DNA of 53,139 nt from JBHEMT01 sp046262435. GTDB taxonomy: Bacteria > Chloroflexota > Dormibacteria > Aeolococcales > Aeolococcaceae. Below, one piece after another: positions 34,601 through 42,013 of the stretch. Numbering within the stretch: position 1 is the stretch's first letter; every line of letters begins with the position of its first letter. The notes below the pieces were generated by a model, which saw only the letters and a list, made by a program, of their open reading frames with translations, was not told the DNA's origin and did no database searches. A program made the translations under genes and the position numbers. The stretch is from positions 1 through 53,139 of the forward strand of contig JBHEMT010000071.1 of the NCBI GenBank assembly GCA_046262435.1. Direction: 5' to 3'.

Positions 34601-35661
34601 GGAGACGCCCGCTGCGGCTGCGCACGAGGTGCGCGCAGGTGGGAGGACGCGAAGACGAGGAAGCCGACCACGACCAGGCTACCGTAGGAGATCGACCGGT
34701 CGAGCAGGGCGATCGAGACCGAGCGGTCGCGACCCAGGCCGCCGACGGTGACCAGGACCAGCACCATGCCGGTCTCGACCAGGCCGAGACCACCGGGCAG
34801 AAAGGGCACGGTGGTGAGCAGGGCGGCGACCAGGGCGATCAGCAGAAACGCTGAGGGGCCGAGCCGGCCACCGCCGAAGTGGAGGGCGAGGACCACGAAC
34901 GCCAGCCGGGTCGCTTCAAGTCCCCAGACCACCACGGTGAGACCGGTCACCGCAGGCAGGTTGGTCAGCGCATCCACGGTGCCCACCCGGAAGTTCTCGT
35001 AGCGTTCCACCACCCGCTCGGGAAGTCGAACCAGGACCCGTTGTCCGCGGCCGCGGCTGAGCGCGAGCACGAACCCGATGCCGAGCAGGGCCAGCAGGCC
35101 GCCGACGAGGAGGTACGGCAGGAGCACGCGAGGTACCCGGCTGCGGAAGGTGGCCGCGCCGGCCAGCACCAGCAGTCCCATCAGAACGACGAGGTCGAGC
35201 AGCCGCTCGGCGATGATCGTCCCCAGGGCCCGGGTTCCGCCCACCCCCTGACGCTGGCGGACCAGCACCGCGCGGTAGACATCACCGAGCTTGGCCGGAA
35301 CGACGCAGTTGACGAAGAAGGAGGTGATGATGATCGAGGTGAGTGGGATCGTGGACCGGTCGTCACCGACGTTGCGGAGCAGCAGCTTCCAGCGCAGGCC
35401 GCGTACCAGGAAGGACACGTAGTAGGCGACCAGCGCGAGCCCGTAGAGCGGGGGGCTGGCGGTCCGGATCCTCGCCACAGCGTCGGACCAGTTGATCGGG
35501 GCCCGCCAGATTCCGAGCCCCACGATCAGCGCTGCGATCGCGACGGTGATCGCGGTCCTGCGGGTGAGAAGCCGCTGCCTGAGCAGCGGTGCGGCGAGCG
35601 CCTCCTCGGGGTCGCTGGGCGTCACGGCGGTGCCGTGCCCGGGTTGCGTCTCCCCGGTCAT
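34597..35661 (-). CDS. Flippase-like membrane protein (LPG synthase TM / YbhN family)
   Basis: A 354-residue membrane protein with about eight spans, matching the lysylphosphatidylglycerol-synthase transmembrane (flippase) domain without the aminoacyl-transferase domain. Marker segments are LRWKLLLRNVG, the conserved SFFVNCVVPAKLGDVYRAVLV, IIAERLLDLVVL and LPGGLGLVETGMV. Proteins of this type are thought to move lipids or polyprenyl sugars. Start and stop overlap both neighbours by four bases (ATGA), so the three genes are translationally coupled. Confidence 0.85.
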   Translation of the reverse strand: MTGETQPGHGTAVTPSDPEEALAAPLLRQRLLTRRTAITVAIAALIVGLGIWRAPINWSDAVARIRTASPPLYGLALVAYYVSFLVRGLRWKLLLRNVGDDRSTIPLTSIIITSFFVNCVVPAKLGDVYRAVLVRQRQGVGGTRALGTIIAERLLDLVVLMGLLVLAGAATFRSRVPRVLLPYLLVGGLLALLGIGFVLALSRGRGQRVLVRLPERVVERYENFRVGTVDALTNLPAVTGLTVVVWGLEATRLAFVVLALHFGGGRLGPSAFLLIALVAALLTTVPFLPGGLGLVETGMVLVLVTVGGLGRDRSVSIALLDRSISYGSLVVVGFLVFASSHLRAPRAQPQRASP

Positions 35662-36212
35662 CGGCGGTGGGTGCGACGCGCAGCGGTGCGAACACGCTCG
35701 AGCAGCACCGGGCGCGGCTCCGTCCGCGCACCCGGCGCGCTGGCCCGCTCGGCGAGGATCTGGGCCAGCTGCTCGGCCTGCTGGGTCTCGGGCTCATCGG
35801 CCGCCCGCTCTCTGGGGGGGCGGCCGTCCCAAGCGCGCACTCGGAACACGGCCTTGAGCGCGGCGTACGGGATGGCCATGCGGCGGACCTCATCCTCGTT
35901 CTCGCCCGCGCAGCGCCACACCCCCCCGTGGCGGCCGAGCTCGGCGTCCGGGGCGATCAGGGCGCGCAGGACCGCTCCGTCGTTGAAACGGAAAACGGCT
36001 CGCTCCCAGCGGGCCAGCGTGTCAGACTCTGGCAGCGACTCCGGCTCGCCCACCAGCATGTGCTGGATGCCGGTACACGGGAGCAGCGCCCAGTCACTGT
36101 TGGCATCCACGTTGCGCACCTGCGCCTCGATGACGGGTGCGTCGAAGGAGAGGTCATCCACCTCCGCGTACAGGATCTCGCCGTCGACGAAACAGATCTG
36201 AACCGCGGCCAT
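35658..36212 (-). CDS. Unknown 184-residue soluble protein
   Basis: Not recognised. The first ~130 residues are a beta-rich domain (VQICFVDGEILYAEVDDLSF, WALLPCTGIQHMLV, RAVFRFNDGAVLRALI), followed by VRRMAIPYAALKAVFRVRAWDG and a hydrophilic, charged C-terminal tail with a coiled-coil-like piece (ETQQAEQLAQILAERA). ATG 36212 is chosen because the upstream frame runs into the promoter region. First gene of the operon with the flippase-like protein and epimerase. It may be regulatory, but nothing in the sequence shows that. Confidence 0.65.
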   Translation of the reverse strand: MAAVQICFVDGEILYAEVDDLSFDAPVIEAQVRNVDANSDWALLPCTGIQHMLVGEPESLPESDTLARWERAVFRFNDGAVLRALIAPDAELGRHGGVWRCAGENEDEVRRMAIPYAALKAVFRVRAWDGRPPRERAADEPETQQAEQLAQILAERASAPGARTEPRPVLLERVRTAARRTHRR

Positions 36213-36270
36213 CGTCGGGCAGGGTACGGCACCGGCCCTCGCGCGCCGTCGCCATCTCGCGCTTGGGGGT

Positions 36271-36283
36271 TTCGTGACACGAA
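36271..36283. promoter_or_regulatory. Palindromic operator candidate in a divergent promoter region
   Basis: TTCGTGACACGAA is a perfect 13-base palindrome (six-base arms around A). It sits between divergent genes, upstream of the -35 of the His/Gly-rich protein gene. Confidence 0.4.
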
Positions 36284-36294
36284 CGCCATGGATC

Positions 36295-36323
36295 GTGACG
36301 GAACCATGGATAGGATAGATACT
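36295..36323 (+). promoter_or_regulatory. Promoter, probably leaderless
   Basis: GTGACG (36295-36300) and GATACT (36318-36323) are separated by 17 bases; the ATG at 36329 lies five bases after the -10, so transcription would start at or next to the start codon. Confidence 0.5.
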
Positions 36324-36328
36324 CGCTG

Positions 36329-37183
36329 ATGCGTACTCACTCACCCGCTGGGCGCGGGTCTTCAACCCCCCCCGGAGCGGCACTCCGGCAGCGTGGTGCG
36401 GCCGCCCTCGGCGGCGTGCTGCTGGCGGCTCTGACCGCGGTCGTGATGGTGTTCAGTACCGGCGGCCTGACCGCCTCGGCGAGCCCGGCCCCGGGCGGTC
36501 AGGCCTTTGGGCTGCTCGCCGGTCATGGTCACGGTAAGGGGCACAACCGTGGCCACCGGCATGGCCATGGTCGGGGTCACGTGCCTACCCGTGCCCAAGC
36601 CCAGGCGGCGCACCGCGGTGCCTCCGCCGTGCGGGGAGCCCTCCCGGGGTTCGGGCTCGTGGCCGCCCCGCGCCTCGTCGCCGGTGGCGTCGTTCCGACC
36701 CTCGCCGGCGTCGCTCCGGCCCTCGCCGGCGTCAGTCCGGCCGTAACTAACCCCGTCGTCCCGGCGCCCGCCGCCACCGGAGCCACCACCCCGGCGACCA
36801 GCGGTGCTGCTGGGGGAGGCTCGGCCGGGGGTGGTGCCGCCGGAGGAAGTCCTGCCATCGGCGCGGGTGCTTCCGGCGCGGCCGCAGCGGGGCGCGGAGC
36901 GGCAGCCGCCGGGTCCGCACGCGGCTCCGCCTCGGGCTCCGCGGGCGGGCGGGCCGGTCAGGGGTCAGGGGGCCCGCGTGGAGCCCCCGGGGGTGGCGGC
37001 GCGCAGCCCACGCCGCCGGTCTCGGTGATTCCGGTGCTGGGTCTGCCCGCCAGCCTCCCCGGGCTGAGCCGCGTCGGGGCCGGGGTGCCGCTCTGGGCAA
37101 TGGTCCTCGGGTCCCTGGCGATTCTCGTCGTGCTTGCCACTATGAGCGTCCGCGGCGCACACGTCGGCCGTCGACGGCGCTAG
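36329..37183 (+). CDS. Secreted/anchored His-Gly-rich low-complexity protein
   Basis: A 284-residue protein of unknown function. An N-terminal hydrophobic span (LGGVLLAALTAVVMVFSTGG) acts as a signal or anchor. Residues ~70-85 are a His/Gly run (GHGHGKGHNRGHRHGHGRGH) with potential metal binding. The middle is Ala/Gly/Ser/Pro low complexity, and a second span (GVPLWAMVLGSLAILVVLATM) and RRR end the protein. Topology suggests an extracytoplasmic loop tethered at both ends, or one tethered C-terminally after signal cleavage. The diguanylate cyclase gene begins five bases downstream. Confidence 0.65.
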   Translation: MRTHSPAGRGSSTPPGAALRQRGAAALGGVLLAALTAVVMVFSTGGLTASASPAPGGQAFGLLAGHGHGKGHNRGHRHGHGRGHVPTRAQAQAAHRGASAVRGALPGFGLVAAPRLVAGGVVPTLAGVAPALAGVSPAVTNPVVPAPAATGATTPATSGAAGGGSAGGGAAGGSPAIGAGASGAAAAGRGAAAAGSARGSASGSAGGRAGQGSGGPRGAPGGGGAQPTPPVSVIPVLGLPASLPGLSRVGAGVPLWAMVLGSLAILVVLATMSVRGAHVGRRRR

Positions 37184-37188
37184 CCGCG

Positions 37189-39288
37189 ATGGTGGCCTGG
37201 GCCGCGGCACGGCGCCCAGGGAGGCTCCCCTCTTCCTTCAGCGCTCGTTTCGCCGCCATCCTCGGGGTGCTCGGCCTGCTGGTCTCCGCTCTCCCGCTGA
37301 CCCTCCAGGCAAACGACGTGCGCAACTCCGCGGTGGCCCGCGCCACGGACCGGGTCGCCATCGTTGCCAGCCTGGTCAGTGCTGAGCGCCAGTCTCTGGC
37401 CGCGTACGCCCAGGGGACAGCCAATCAGCTGAGCGGCACCCTGGCCCAGCCCGGCGGCGCTGCGCTCCTTTCCACCGTGCTCGTGGACGACGCGCGCACC
37501 AACAACGTCCTGCTCGCCTTCAGCAGTCCGACACGTATGGACGTCGCCGACCCTCGGCATTTGGCCGGCCCCGGGCCGGACCTGGCCGCAGTGACCCGGG
37601 CGGCGGGAACCCGTGGTGGCGAGGTGGTACGCCTCGCCGGCGCATCGCCTTGGGTGGTCGCCGCGCAACCACTCCCCGGGGGGGCCGGAAGCGTGGTCGT
37701 GGGCCGGCCGATCGACGCTCGCTTTGTGAGCGACTCCACTCAAGTGGCAGGTGGAGGTGACACCGGCGTCGCCATCGTGCGCGAGCACACCGTGGTCACC
37801 GCGGGGACGCTGGCGGGAGCGCGCATCGGTTCGGGCACTCCGCTTCCCCCCGGCGTTCGATCAGCGGTGTCGGGCGCCAATTCCGCCGGCACCACCTCGC
37901 TCGACGGACACAGCGTTGCCCTCGCCTCGCGATCGCTCGGCGGCGGCTACGACGCGGTGGTCAGTGTGCCGGTCGCCGGAATCCTGGGTACTGTGGTGGC
38001 CGCGGCGCTGGGTCCGCTGGTGCTGGTGGCCGCGGCGATGATCTGGCTGGCGCTGATCGTGCGCCGCGACCTACAGCTCCCCCTCTATCGCCTCGACAGG
38101 GCGGTTGCCGCACTCGCGGAAGAGGACTTCACAGCACCCGTCCCGAGTAGCACCGACGACGAGGTCGGCAGGCTGGGGGCCAGCTTCGAGCGCATGCGGG
38201 GCGAGCTGAGGTCGGTGATCGACAACACCGCCGCTCGGGCTGCGGTCGCCTCCGAGCTCAACGCGCAGCAGCCGCTGCAGACCGCCCTCGAGTCGGTCTG
38301 CGAGCATATTGCCCGGGCTCTGCAGGCGGGCAGAGTCATGATCATTGTCAACAGCCCCGACCTGGCCGACCCATACTGCGTGAGCGTCGGCGGACCGGAG
38401 ATCGACGACCCCGGTCCCTTCCTGCTGGGCGATGGCCCGATCGGTCACGCGGCGCGCCTCACCGATGGCCGCTCACTGCTCGCCTGCGCCAGCGCACAGG
38501 CCCCGGAGGTTGACCGCGGCCTCAGCGAAATCTGCGCGGCCCCGGTTCGGATTGGCTCGCGCGGACTTGGCGTGCTCGCCGTCGCCGATCGGCTCGACGG
38601 CTTTCGGACCAGCGACATCAGTCTCATCGAGTCGAGCGCCGAGCAGATCGCACTGGCGCTCGAACGCTATCGCTTCCTCGCCGTGGTTCAGCAGCAGGCG
38701 AGCACCGACGAGCTCACCGGATTGCACAACTACCGTTTCCTGGTCGACTACCTGGACCAGCAGGTCGCCCTGGCGGAACGGCAGGGAACGCCCCTCGCGG
38801 TGCTGATGCTCGACATCGACCACTTCAAGCAGTTCAACGACCGGCACGGTCACCAGGCGGGTGACGTGGCTCTCCAGGTGTTCGCCGAGACGGTGGCCGG
38901 CGGGGTGCGCCGCTCCGACCTGGCTGCGCGATACGGAGGCGAGGAGTTCACCGTGGTGATGGCGAACACCCACCGCGACGACGCGCTGGTGGTCGCGGAG
39001 AAGATCCGCGCGTCGGTTGAGGCGGCCGTGATCCCTCTCGGTTCCGAGGCGCTGCAGATGACGGTGAGCATCGGCGCCGTCGCCTACCCGGAGGACACCG
39101 GAAGTGCCCGCGAGCTGCTGCGCCTGGCTGACGAGGCGCTGTACCGTGCCAAGGGAGCCGGCCGAAACCGGGTGTGCGTGTCGGAGAAGGTTGACCCCGC
39201 GCGCGCTCCGGGTCCCGGCAGCCGGCGCCTGGATCTCAGCGTCAGTGGAGACAGCGATGCCCGAACGGCGGATCGACCTGCGCAGTGA
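37189..39288 (+). CDS. Membrane diguanylate cyclase (sensor-HAMP-GAF-GGDEF)
   Basis: Makes the second messenger c-di-GMP from two GTP. The 699-residue protein has TM1 (FAAILGVLGLLVSALPL), a ~220-residue extracytoplasmic Cache-like region, TM2 (VVAAALGPLVLVAAAMIWLAL), HAMP (~300-350, DEVGRLGASFERMRGEL), a GAF domain (~360-500) and GGDEF. The active site is RYGGEEF (~583-587) and the inhibitory RxxD site is present as RRSD five residues upstream, so product feedback is expected. Metal/substrate motif MLDIDHFKQFND is intact. No EAL or HD-GYP domain. Its 3' end overlaps the threonine aldolase start by 32 bases. Confidence 0.94.
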   Translation: MVAWAAARRPGRLPSSFSARFAAILGVLGLLVSALPLTLQANDVRNSAVARATDRVAIVASLVSAERQSLAAYAQGTANQLSGTLAQPGGAALLSTVLVDDARTNNVLLAFSSPTRMDVADPRHLAGPGPDLAAVTRAAGTRGGEVVRLAGASPWVVAAQPLPGGAGSVVVGRPIDARFVSDSTQVAGGGDTGVAIVREHTVVTAGTLAGARIGSGTPLPPGVRSAVSGANSAGTTSLDGHSVALASRSLGGGYDAVVSVPVAGILGTVVAAALGPLVLVAAAMIWLALIVRRDLQLPLYRLDRAVAALAEEDFTAPVPSSTDDEVGRLGASFERMRGELRSVIDNTAARAAVASELNAQQPLQTALESVCEHIARALQAGRVMIIVNSPDLADPYCVSVGGPEIDDPGPFLLGDGPIGHAARLTDGRSLLACASAQAPEVDRGLSEICAAPVRIGSRGLGVLAVADRLDGFRTSDISLIESSAEQIALALERYRFLAVVQQQASTDELTGLHNYRFLVDYLDQQVALAERQGTPLAVLMLDIDHFKQFNDRHGHQAGDVALQVFAETVAGGVRRSDLAARYGGEEFTVVMANTHRDDALVVAEKIRASVEAAVIPLGSEALQMTVSIGAVAYPEDTGSARELLRLADEALYRAKGAGRNRVCVSEKVDPARAPGPGSRRLDLSVSGDSDARTADRPAQ

Positions 39289-40309
39289 CACCTTCACGTT
39301 GCCGGGCGCGGCGATGCGCCGGGCCATGGCCGAGGCTGAGGTGGGTGACGACGTGTGGGGCGAGGATCCCACCGTGCGCCGGCTCGAGGAGCATGTCGCC
39401 GACCGGCTGAACAAGCAAGCTGCCGTCTACGTCCCCAGCGGGACGATGGGCAACCTGATCGGGGTCCTGGTCCACACCCGCCCCGGCGACGAGGTGATTC
39501 TCGATCGCGACTCGCACATCGCGTACTACGAGGTGGCCGGGACCGCGGTGGTCGGCGGCGTGCAACTGCGCACGCTCGACTGGCCGCGCGGGGCACCTTC
39601 CGCCGTTGAGGTGGAGGCGGCAATCCGCAGCGATGACGTCCACCAGCCCCCCTCCCGCCTGCTCTGTCTGGAGAACACCCACAACCGCCGCGGCGGCCTG
39701 GCGGTCACCGAGGCAGCCACGAGCGGCGCGGCCCAGGTCGCTCACGAGCACGGTTTGCAAGTCCACTGCGACGGGGCCCGGCTGTTCAACGCCGCGGTGG
39801 CGCTTCAGACCACGCCAGCAGCTCTGGTCGCCCAATGTGACACGGTGTCCGTGTGTCTCAGCAAGGGACTCGGCGCCCCTGTCGGCTCGGTACTCGTAGG
39901 TGACGGGGAGAGAATCGGTGAGGCGAGACGGTGGCGGAAGCGCCTCGGTGGCGGAATGCGCCAGGCCGGGGTCATTGCTGCCGGGGCTCTGTGGGCACTG
40001 GAACACAACGTCGAGCGCCTCGCGGAGGACCACGCCAACGCCCGGCGCCTCGCCGAACTTGTCGGCTGCCTACCCGGCATCGAGGTTGTGTCCGTTCCGG
40101 TCCCCACCAACATCGTGATGCTGCGCACCCGCGACTCGGCGACTGCCCTCGCAAGGGAGGCGGCGACGGCGGGAGTGCTGCTCACCGCGATGGGCCCGCA
40201 TCTTCTTCGTGCCACCACCCATCTGGGCATCGACGCCGACGCGGTGGAGGAGGTGGGCTCCCTGCTGACCGCGATGCTCAGCGGTTCGCCGAAGTCGGTA
40301 CCCGCCTAG
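39257..40309 (+). CDS. ltaE: Low-specificity L-threonine aldolase
   Basis: PLP enzyme splitting threonine (and allo-threonine) to glycine and acetaldehyde. The 350-residue protein shows IDLRSDTFTLPG, VGDDVWGEDPTV, YVPSGTMGN, LENTHNRRGG, HCDGARLFNAA and the PLP Lys in VCLSKGLGAPVGS. ATG 39257 has GGAG (39247-39250) six bases upstream, which decides the start within the 3' end of the cyclase gene. A strong hairpin follows the stop. Confidence 0.93.
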   Translation: MPERRIDLRSDTFTLPGAAMRRAMAEAEVGDDVWGEDPTVRRLEEHVADRLNKQAAVYVPSGTMGNLIGVLVHTRPGDEVILDRDSHIAYYEVAGTAVVGGVQLRTLDWPRGAPSAVEVEAAIRSDDVHQPPSRLLCLENTHNRRGGLAVTEAATSGAAQVAHEHGLQVHCDGARLFNAAVALQTTPAALVAQCDTVSVCLSKGLGAPVGSVLVGDGERIGEARRWRKRLGGGMRQAGVIAAGALWALEHNVERLAEDHANARRLAELVGCLPGIEVVSVPVPTNIVMLRTRDSATALAREAATAGVLLTAMGPHLLRATTHLGIDADAVEEVGSLLTAMLSGSPKSVPA

Positions 40310-40317
40310 ACGCAGAA

Positions 40318-40345
40318 CGAGCCCCCGCCCAATGGCGGGGGCTCG
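40318..40345. terminator. Bidirectional intrinsic terminator between ltaE and the STAKR-repeat protein
   Basis: Perfect 12-base stem (CGAGCCCCCGCC / GGCGGGGGCTCG) with loop CAAT, nine bases after the ltaE stop and 20 bases from the stop of the convergent gene. No long T tract, as is usual at this GC content. Confidence 0.85.
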
Positions 40346-40364
40346 CTGCATGCTGGCGAGTGGG

Positions 40365-41051
40365 TCAGCTGCCCGAGGAGGAGTCGCCGCCGGGAATCAG
40401 GTTGCTCAGAACCGAGGGGACCGAAGCACCGCTCGAGCCACTGCTCCGCGCCCCGCGGCGGGTCCCGGTGCGGCGGGTGGCGCCGGTGGCCTTCGCGCTG
40501 CTGCGCTTGGCGCCGGTGCGCTTGGCGGTTGAGCGCTTGCCGCCGAGCCGTGCCGCGGCGGTGCTACCGGCCGCCCCGGTCCGCTTGGCGGTGGAGCGCT
40601 TGGCGGTAGACCGCTTGGCGGTGGTGGAGCGCTTGGCAGTGGCCCGCTTGGCCGTGGATCGCTTGGCGGTGGACCGCTTGGCGGTGGATCGCTTGGCGGT
40701 GGACCGCTTCGCCGTGGAGCGCTTCGCCGTGGAGCGCTTCGCCGTCGACCGCTTGGCGCTGGAGCTGCGTTTGGCACTGCTGGCCCCGCCGCGGACCGCC
40801 GACCCGACCCGTCCAACGGCCTTCTTGATCTCGCGTTCGAGACTGTTGACCGTCTTCTCGAGGTTGGCGAGCCGCTTGTCGAGGTCGCCGACAGGGAGAG
40901 CCTTGGCGAGGTTCTGCATCGCCTTCATGACGTCGCCGCCACTGCTGCGGGCGCTGCGGCGCGCTGTCGTGCTGGCACGTTTCACCGTGCGCCTGGCGGC
41001 ACCCGTTGAGCGCTTCGCCGCGCCCCTGGTGCTTCTCCTGGTCCTGGCCAT
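40365..41051 (-). CDS. Histone H1-like STAKR-repeat protein with coiled-coil (possible phasin/nucleoid link)
   Basis: A 228-residue, strongly basic protein. Basic N-terminus (1-35), a helical/coiled-coil part (41-80: MKAMQNLAKALPVG, DKRLANLEKTVNSLEREIKKAV), a ~70-residue run of about nine STAKR pentapeptides plus variants, then further Lys/Arg-Ser/Thr-Ala sequence and a short hydrophobic C-terminus (VPSVLSNLIPGG). The layout resembles histone H1-like tails and PhaF/PhaM proteins that tie polyhydroxyalkanoate granules to the nucleoid. The divergent neighbour is a PhaR-type gene, which strengthens that reading. ATG 41051 has GGAGG seven bases upstream. DNA binding is inferred from composition; granule binding is speculative. 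Confidence 0.8.
   Translation of the reverse strand: MARTRRSTRGAAKRSTGAARRTVKRASTTARRSARSSGGDVMKAMQNLAKALPVGDLDKRLANLEKTVNSLEREIKKAVGRVGSAVRGGASSAKRSSSAKRSTAKRSTAKRSTAKRSTAKRSTAKRSTAKRSTAKRATAKRSTTAKRSTAKRSTAKRTGAAGSTAAARLGGKRSTAKRTGAKRSSAKATGATRRTGTRRGARSSGSSGASVPSVLSNLIPGGDSSSGS
40581..40765. repeat. In-frame 15-base coding tandem repeat (STAKR units)
   Basis: About 12 imperfect copies of a 15-base unit (CGCTTGGCGGTGGAC-like on the plus strand) encode the STAKR run of the histone-like protein. Units differ mostly at third positions. Length change by slippage would keep the frame. Confidence 0.85.
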
Positions 41052-41139
41052 TGATGGGCCTCCTTGTGCCGGTGTGGTCCGACACTGCTGTGTTCTGACA
41101 GGAGGTGGAAAAAACACGCTCGCTGTCTGGTCGGTGCAT

Positions 41140-41168
41140 AGCATGGTGGGTCACATATGTTCTGTCAA
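41140..41168 (-). promoter_or_regulatory. Promoter of the STAKR-repeat protein gene
   Basis: On the minus strand a perfect TTGACA (41168-41163) is followed after 17 bases by CATGCT (41145-41140; three of six). The leader to the ATG would be ~80 bases. Confidence 0.45.
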
Positions 41169-41437
41169 TCTCATCTGTGTATTGGGCACCGCATATCGCG
41201 TCGCCACAGCGTGCGTCGCGCCGTCGCGGCGCGTCGGGTTGAACTCGGGTTGCGGCCAGCGGCGGCCGGTACCAGAGATGTTCGAGGCACTGCGCGGCTG
41301 TTCCGAACGGGTCACGACCCGTCCTTGCGCGTCCTCGCGAGCCAGCGGCGCACCGGCGGTGTGCAATGCATCCAGGCCGCGTTCCGGATGACCCCGCTAT
41401 GCGCCCGGCGGTGGACCCCGGCCGGGGGAGCACCGGT

Positions 41438-41466
41438 CTGAGAGCAGCGCGCACCGGGCGTATAGT
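41438..41466 (+). promoter_or_regulatory. Promoter of the PhaR-type gene
   Basis: CTGAGA (41438-41443, four of six) and TATAGT (41461-41466) with a 17-base spacer. AGGAG at 41494-41498 lies eight bases before GTG 41507. Confidence 0.55.
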
Positions 41467-41506
41467 CGCCGGCGCGGACGCCCGCACTCGTAAAGGAGTC
41501 CACCCG

Positions 41507-42013
41507 GTGGCCACCCACGTCCTCAAGAAGTACTCCAACCGCAAGCTCTACGACACCCGGTCGAAGCGCTACATCACTCTCGACGGAGTCGCCGAGCTTC
41601 TCCGCCGCGGCGATGAGGTTCAGGTGGTTGACCGCTCCACAGGCGATGACATCACCGCGGTGACCCTGAGCCAGGTGCTCGTCGATGCCTCCCGGCAGGG
41701 TCCGGGCGCCGACGAGGAAGGTGCGCGTCGCCGTGAGCAGCTGCTTGGCGCCGTCCGGGCATCACTCAGCCTGCCGCGCGAGCTCGGCCAGCGCGCCGCG
41801 GGTGGCCTCGCCCACCGTGTCGAGACTCGGGTCGACGATGTCTTCGCCGTCGGCCTGCGCAACCTGAACATCGCCAGCGCGGAGGAGGTGGCAGAACTCA
41901 CCCGGCGCGTGGACGAGCTCAGCGCCGGTCTCCGCGAGCTCCGCGCTGAGCTGGCGGCTCGGGGCGGCGGAGGGCCGCGCCGTGGGGGCACCCGCCTTCG
42001 GGAGAGCTCATGA
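41507..42013 (+). CDS. phaR: PhaR-type polyhydroxyalkanoate regulator with phasin-like C-terminus
   Basis: A 168-residue protein. Residues ~5-65 (KKYSNRKLYDTRSKRYITL to DDITAVTLSQVL) are the PHB/PHA accumulation regulator N-terminal domain, which in PhaR binds DNA and senses polymer. The C-terminal part (RVETRVDDVFAVGLRNLNI, then EVAELTRRVDELSAGLRELRAEL) is a helical, coiled-coil segment like that of phasins rather than the usual PHB_acc repeat. GTG 41507 with AGGAG at eight bases starts just before the domain. The stop overlaps gdh as ATGA. No PHA synthase is in the window, so function is inferred from the domain. Confidence 0.85.
   Translation: MATHVLKKYSNRKLYDTRSKRYITLDGVAELLRRGDEVQVVDRSTGDDITAVTLSQVLVDASRQGPGADEEGARRREQLLGAVRASLSLPRELGQRAAGGLAHRVETRVDDVFAVGLRNLNIASAEEVAELTRRVDELSAGLRELRAELAARGGGGPRRGGTRLRESS

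Larger units (their letters stand above)
41052..41506. other. 455-base divergent intergenic region
   Basis: No convincing coding region or RNA gene. It holds the promoter of the STAKR-repeat gene (minus), the promoter of the PhaR-type gene (plus), and a locally AT-richer stretch at ~41150-41205. The middle (41210-41430) shows nothing I can assign. Confidence 0.6.

Noticed and set aside
40581..40765. Possible CRISPR array
   Set aside because: The repeats are 15-base tandem units without spacers and encode an in-frame pentapeptide.
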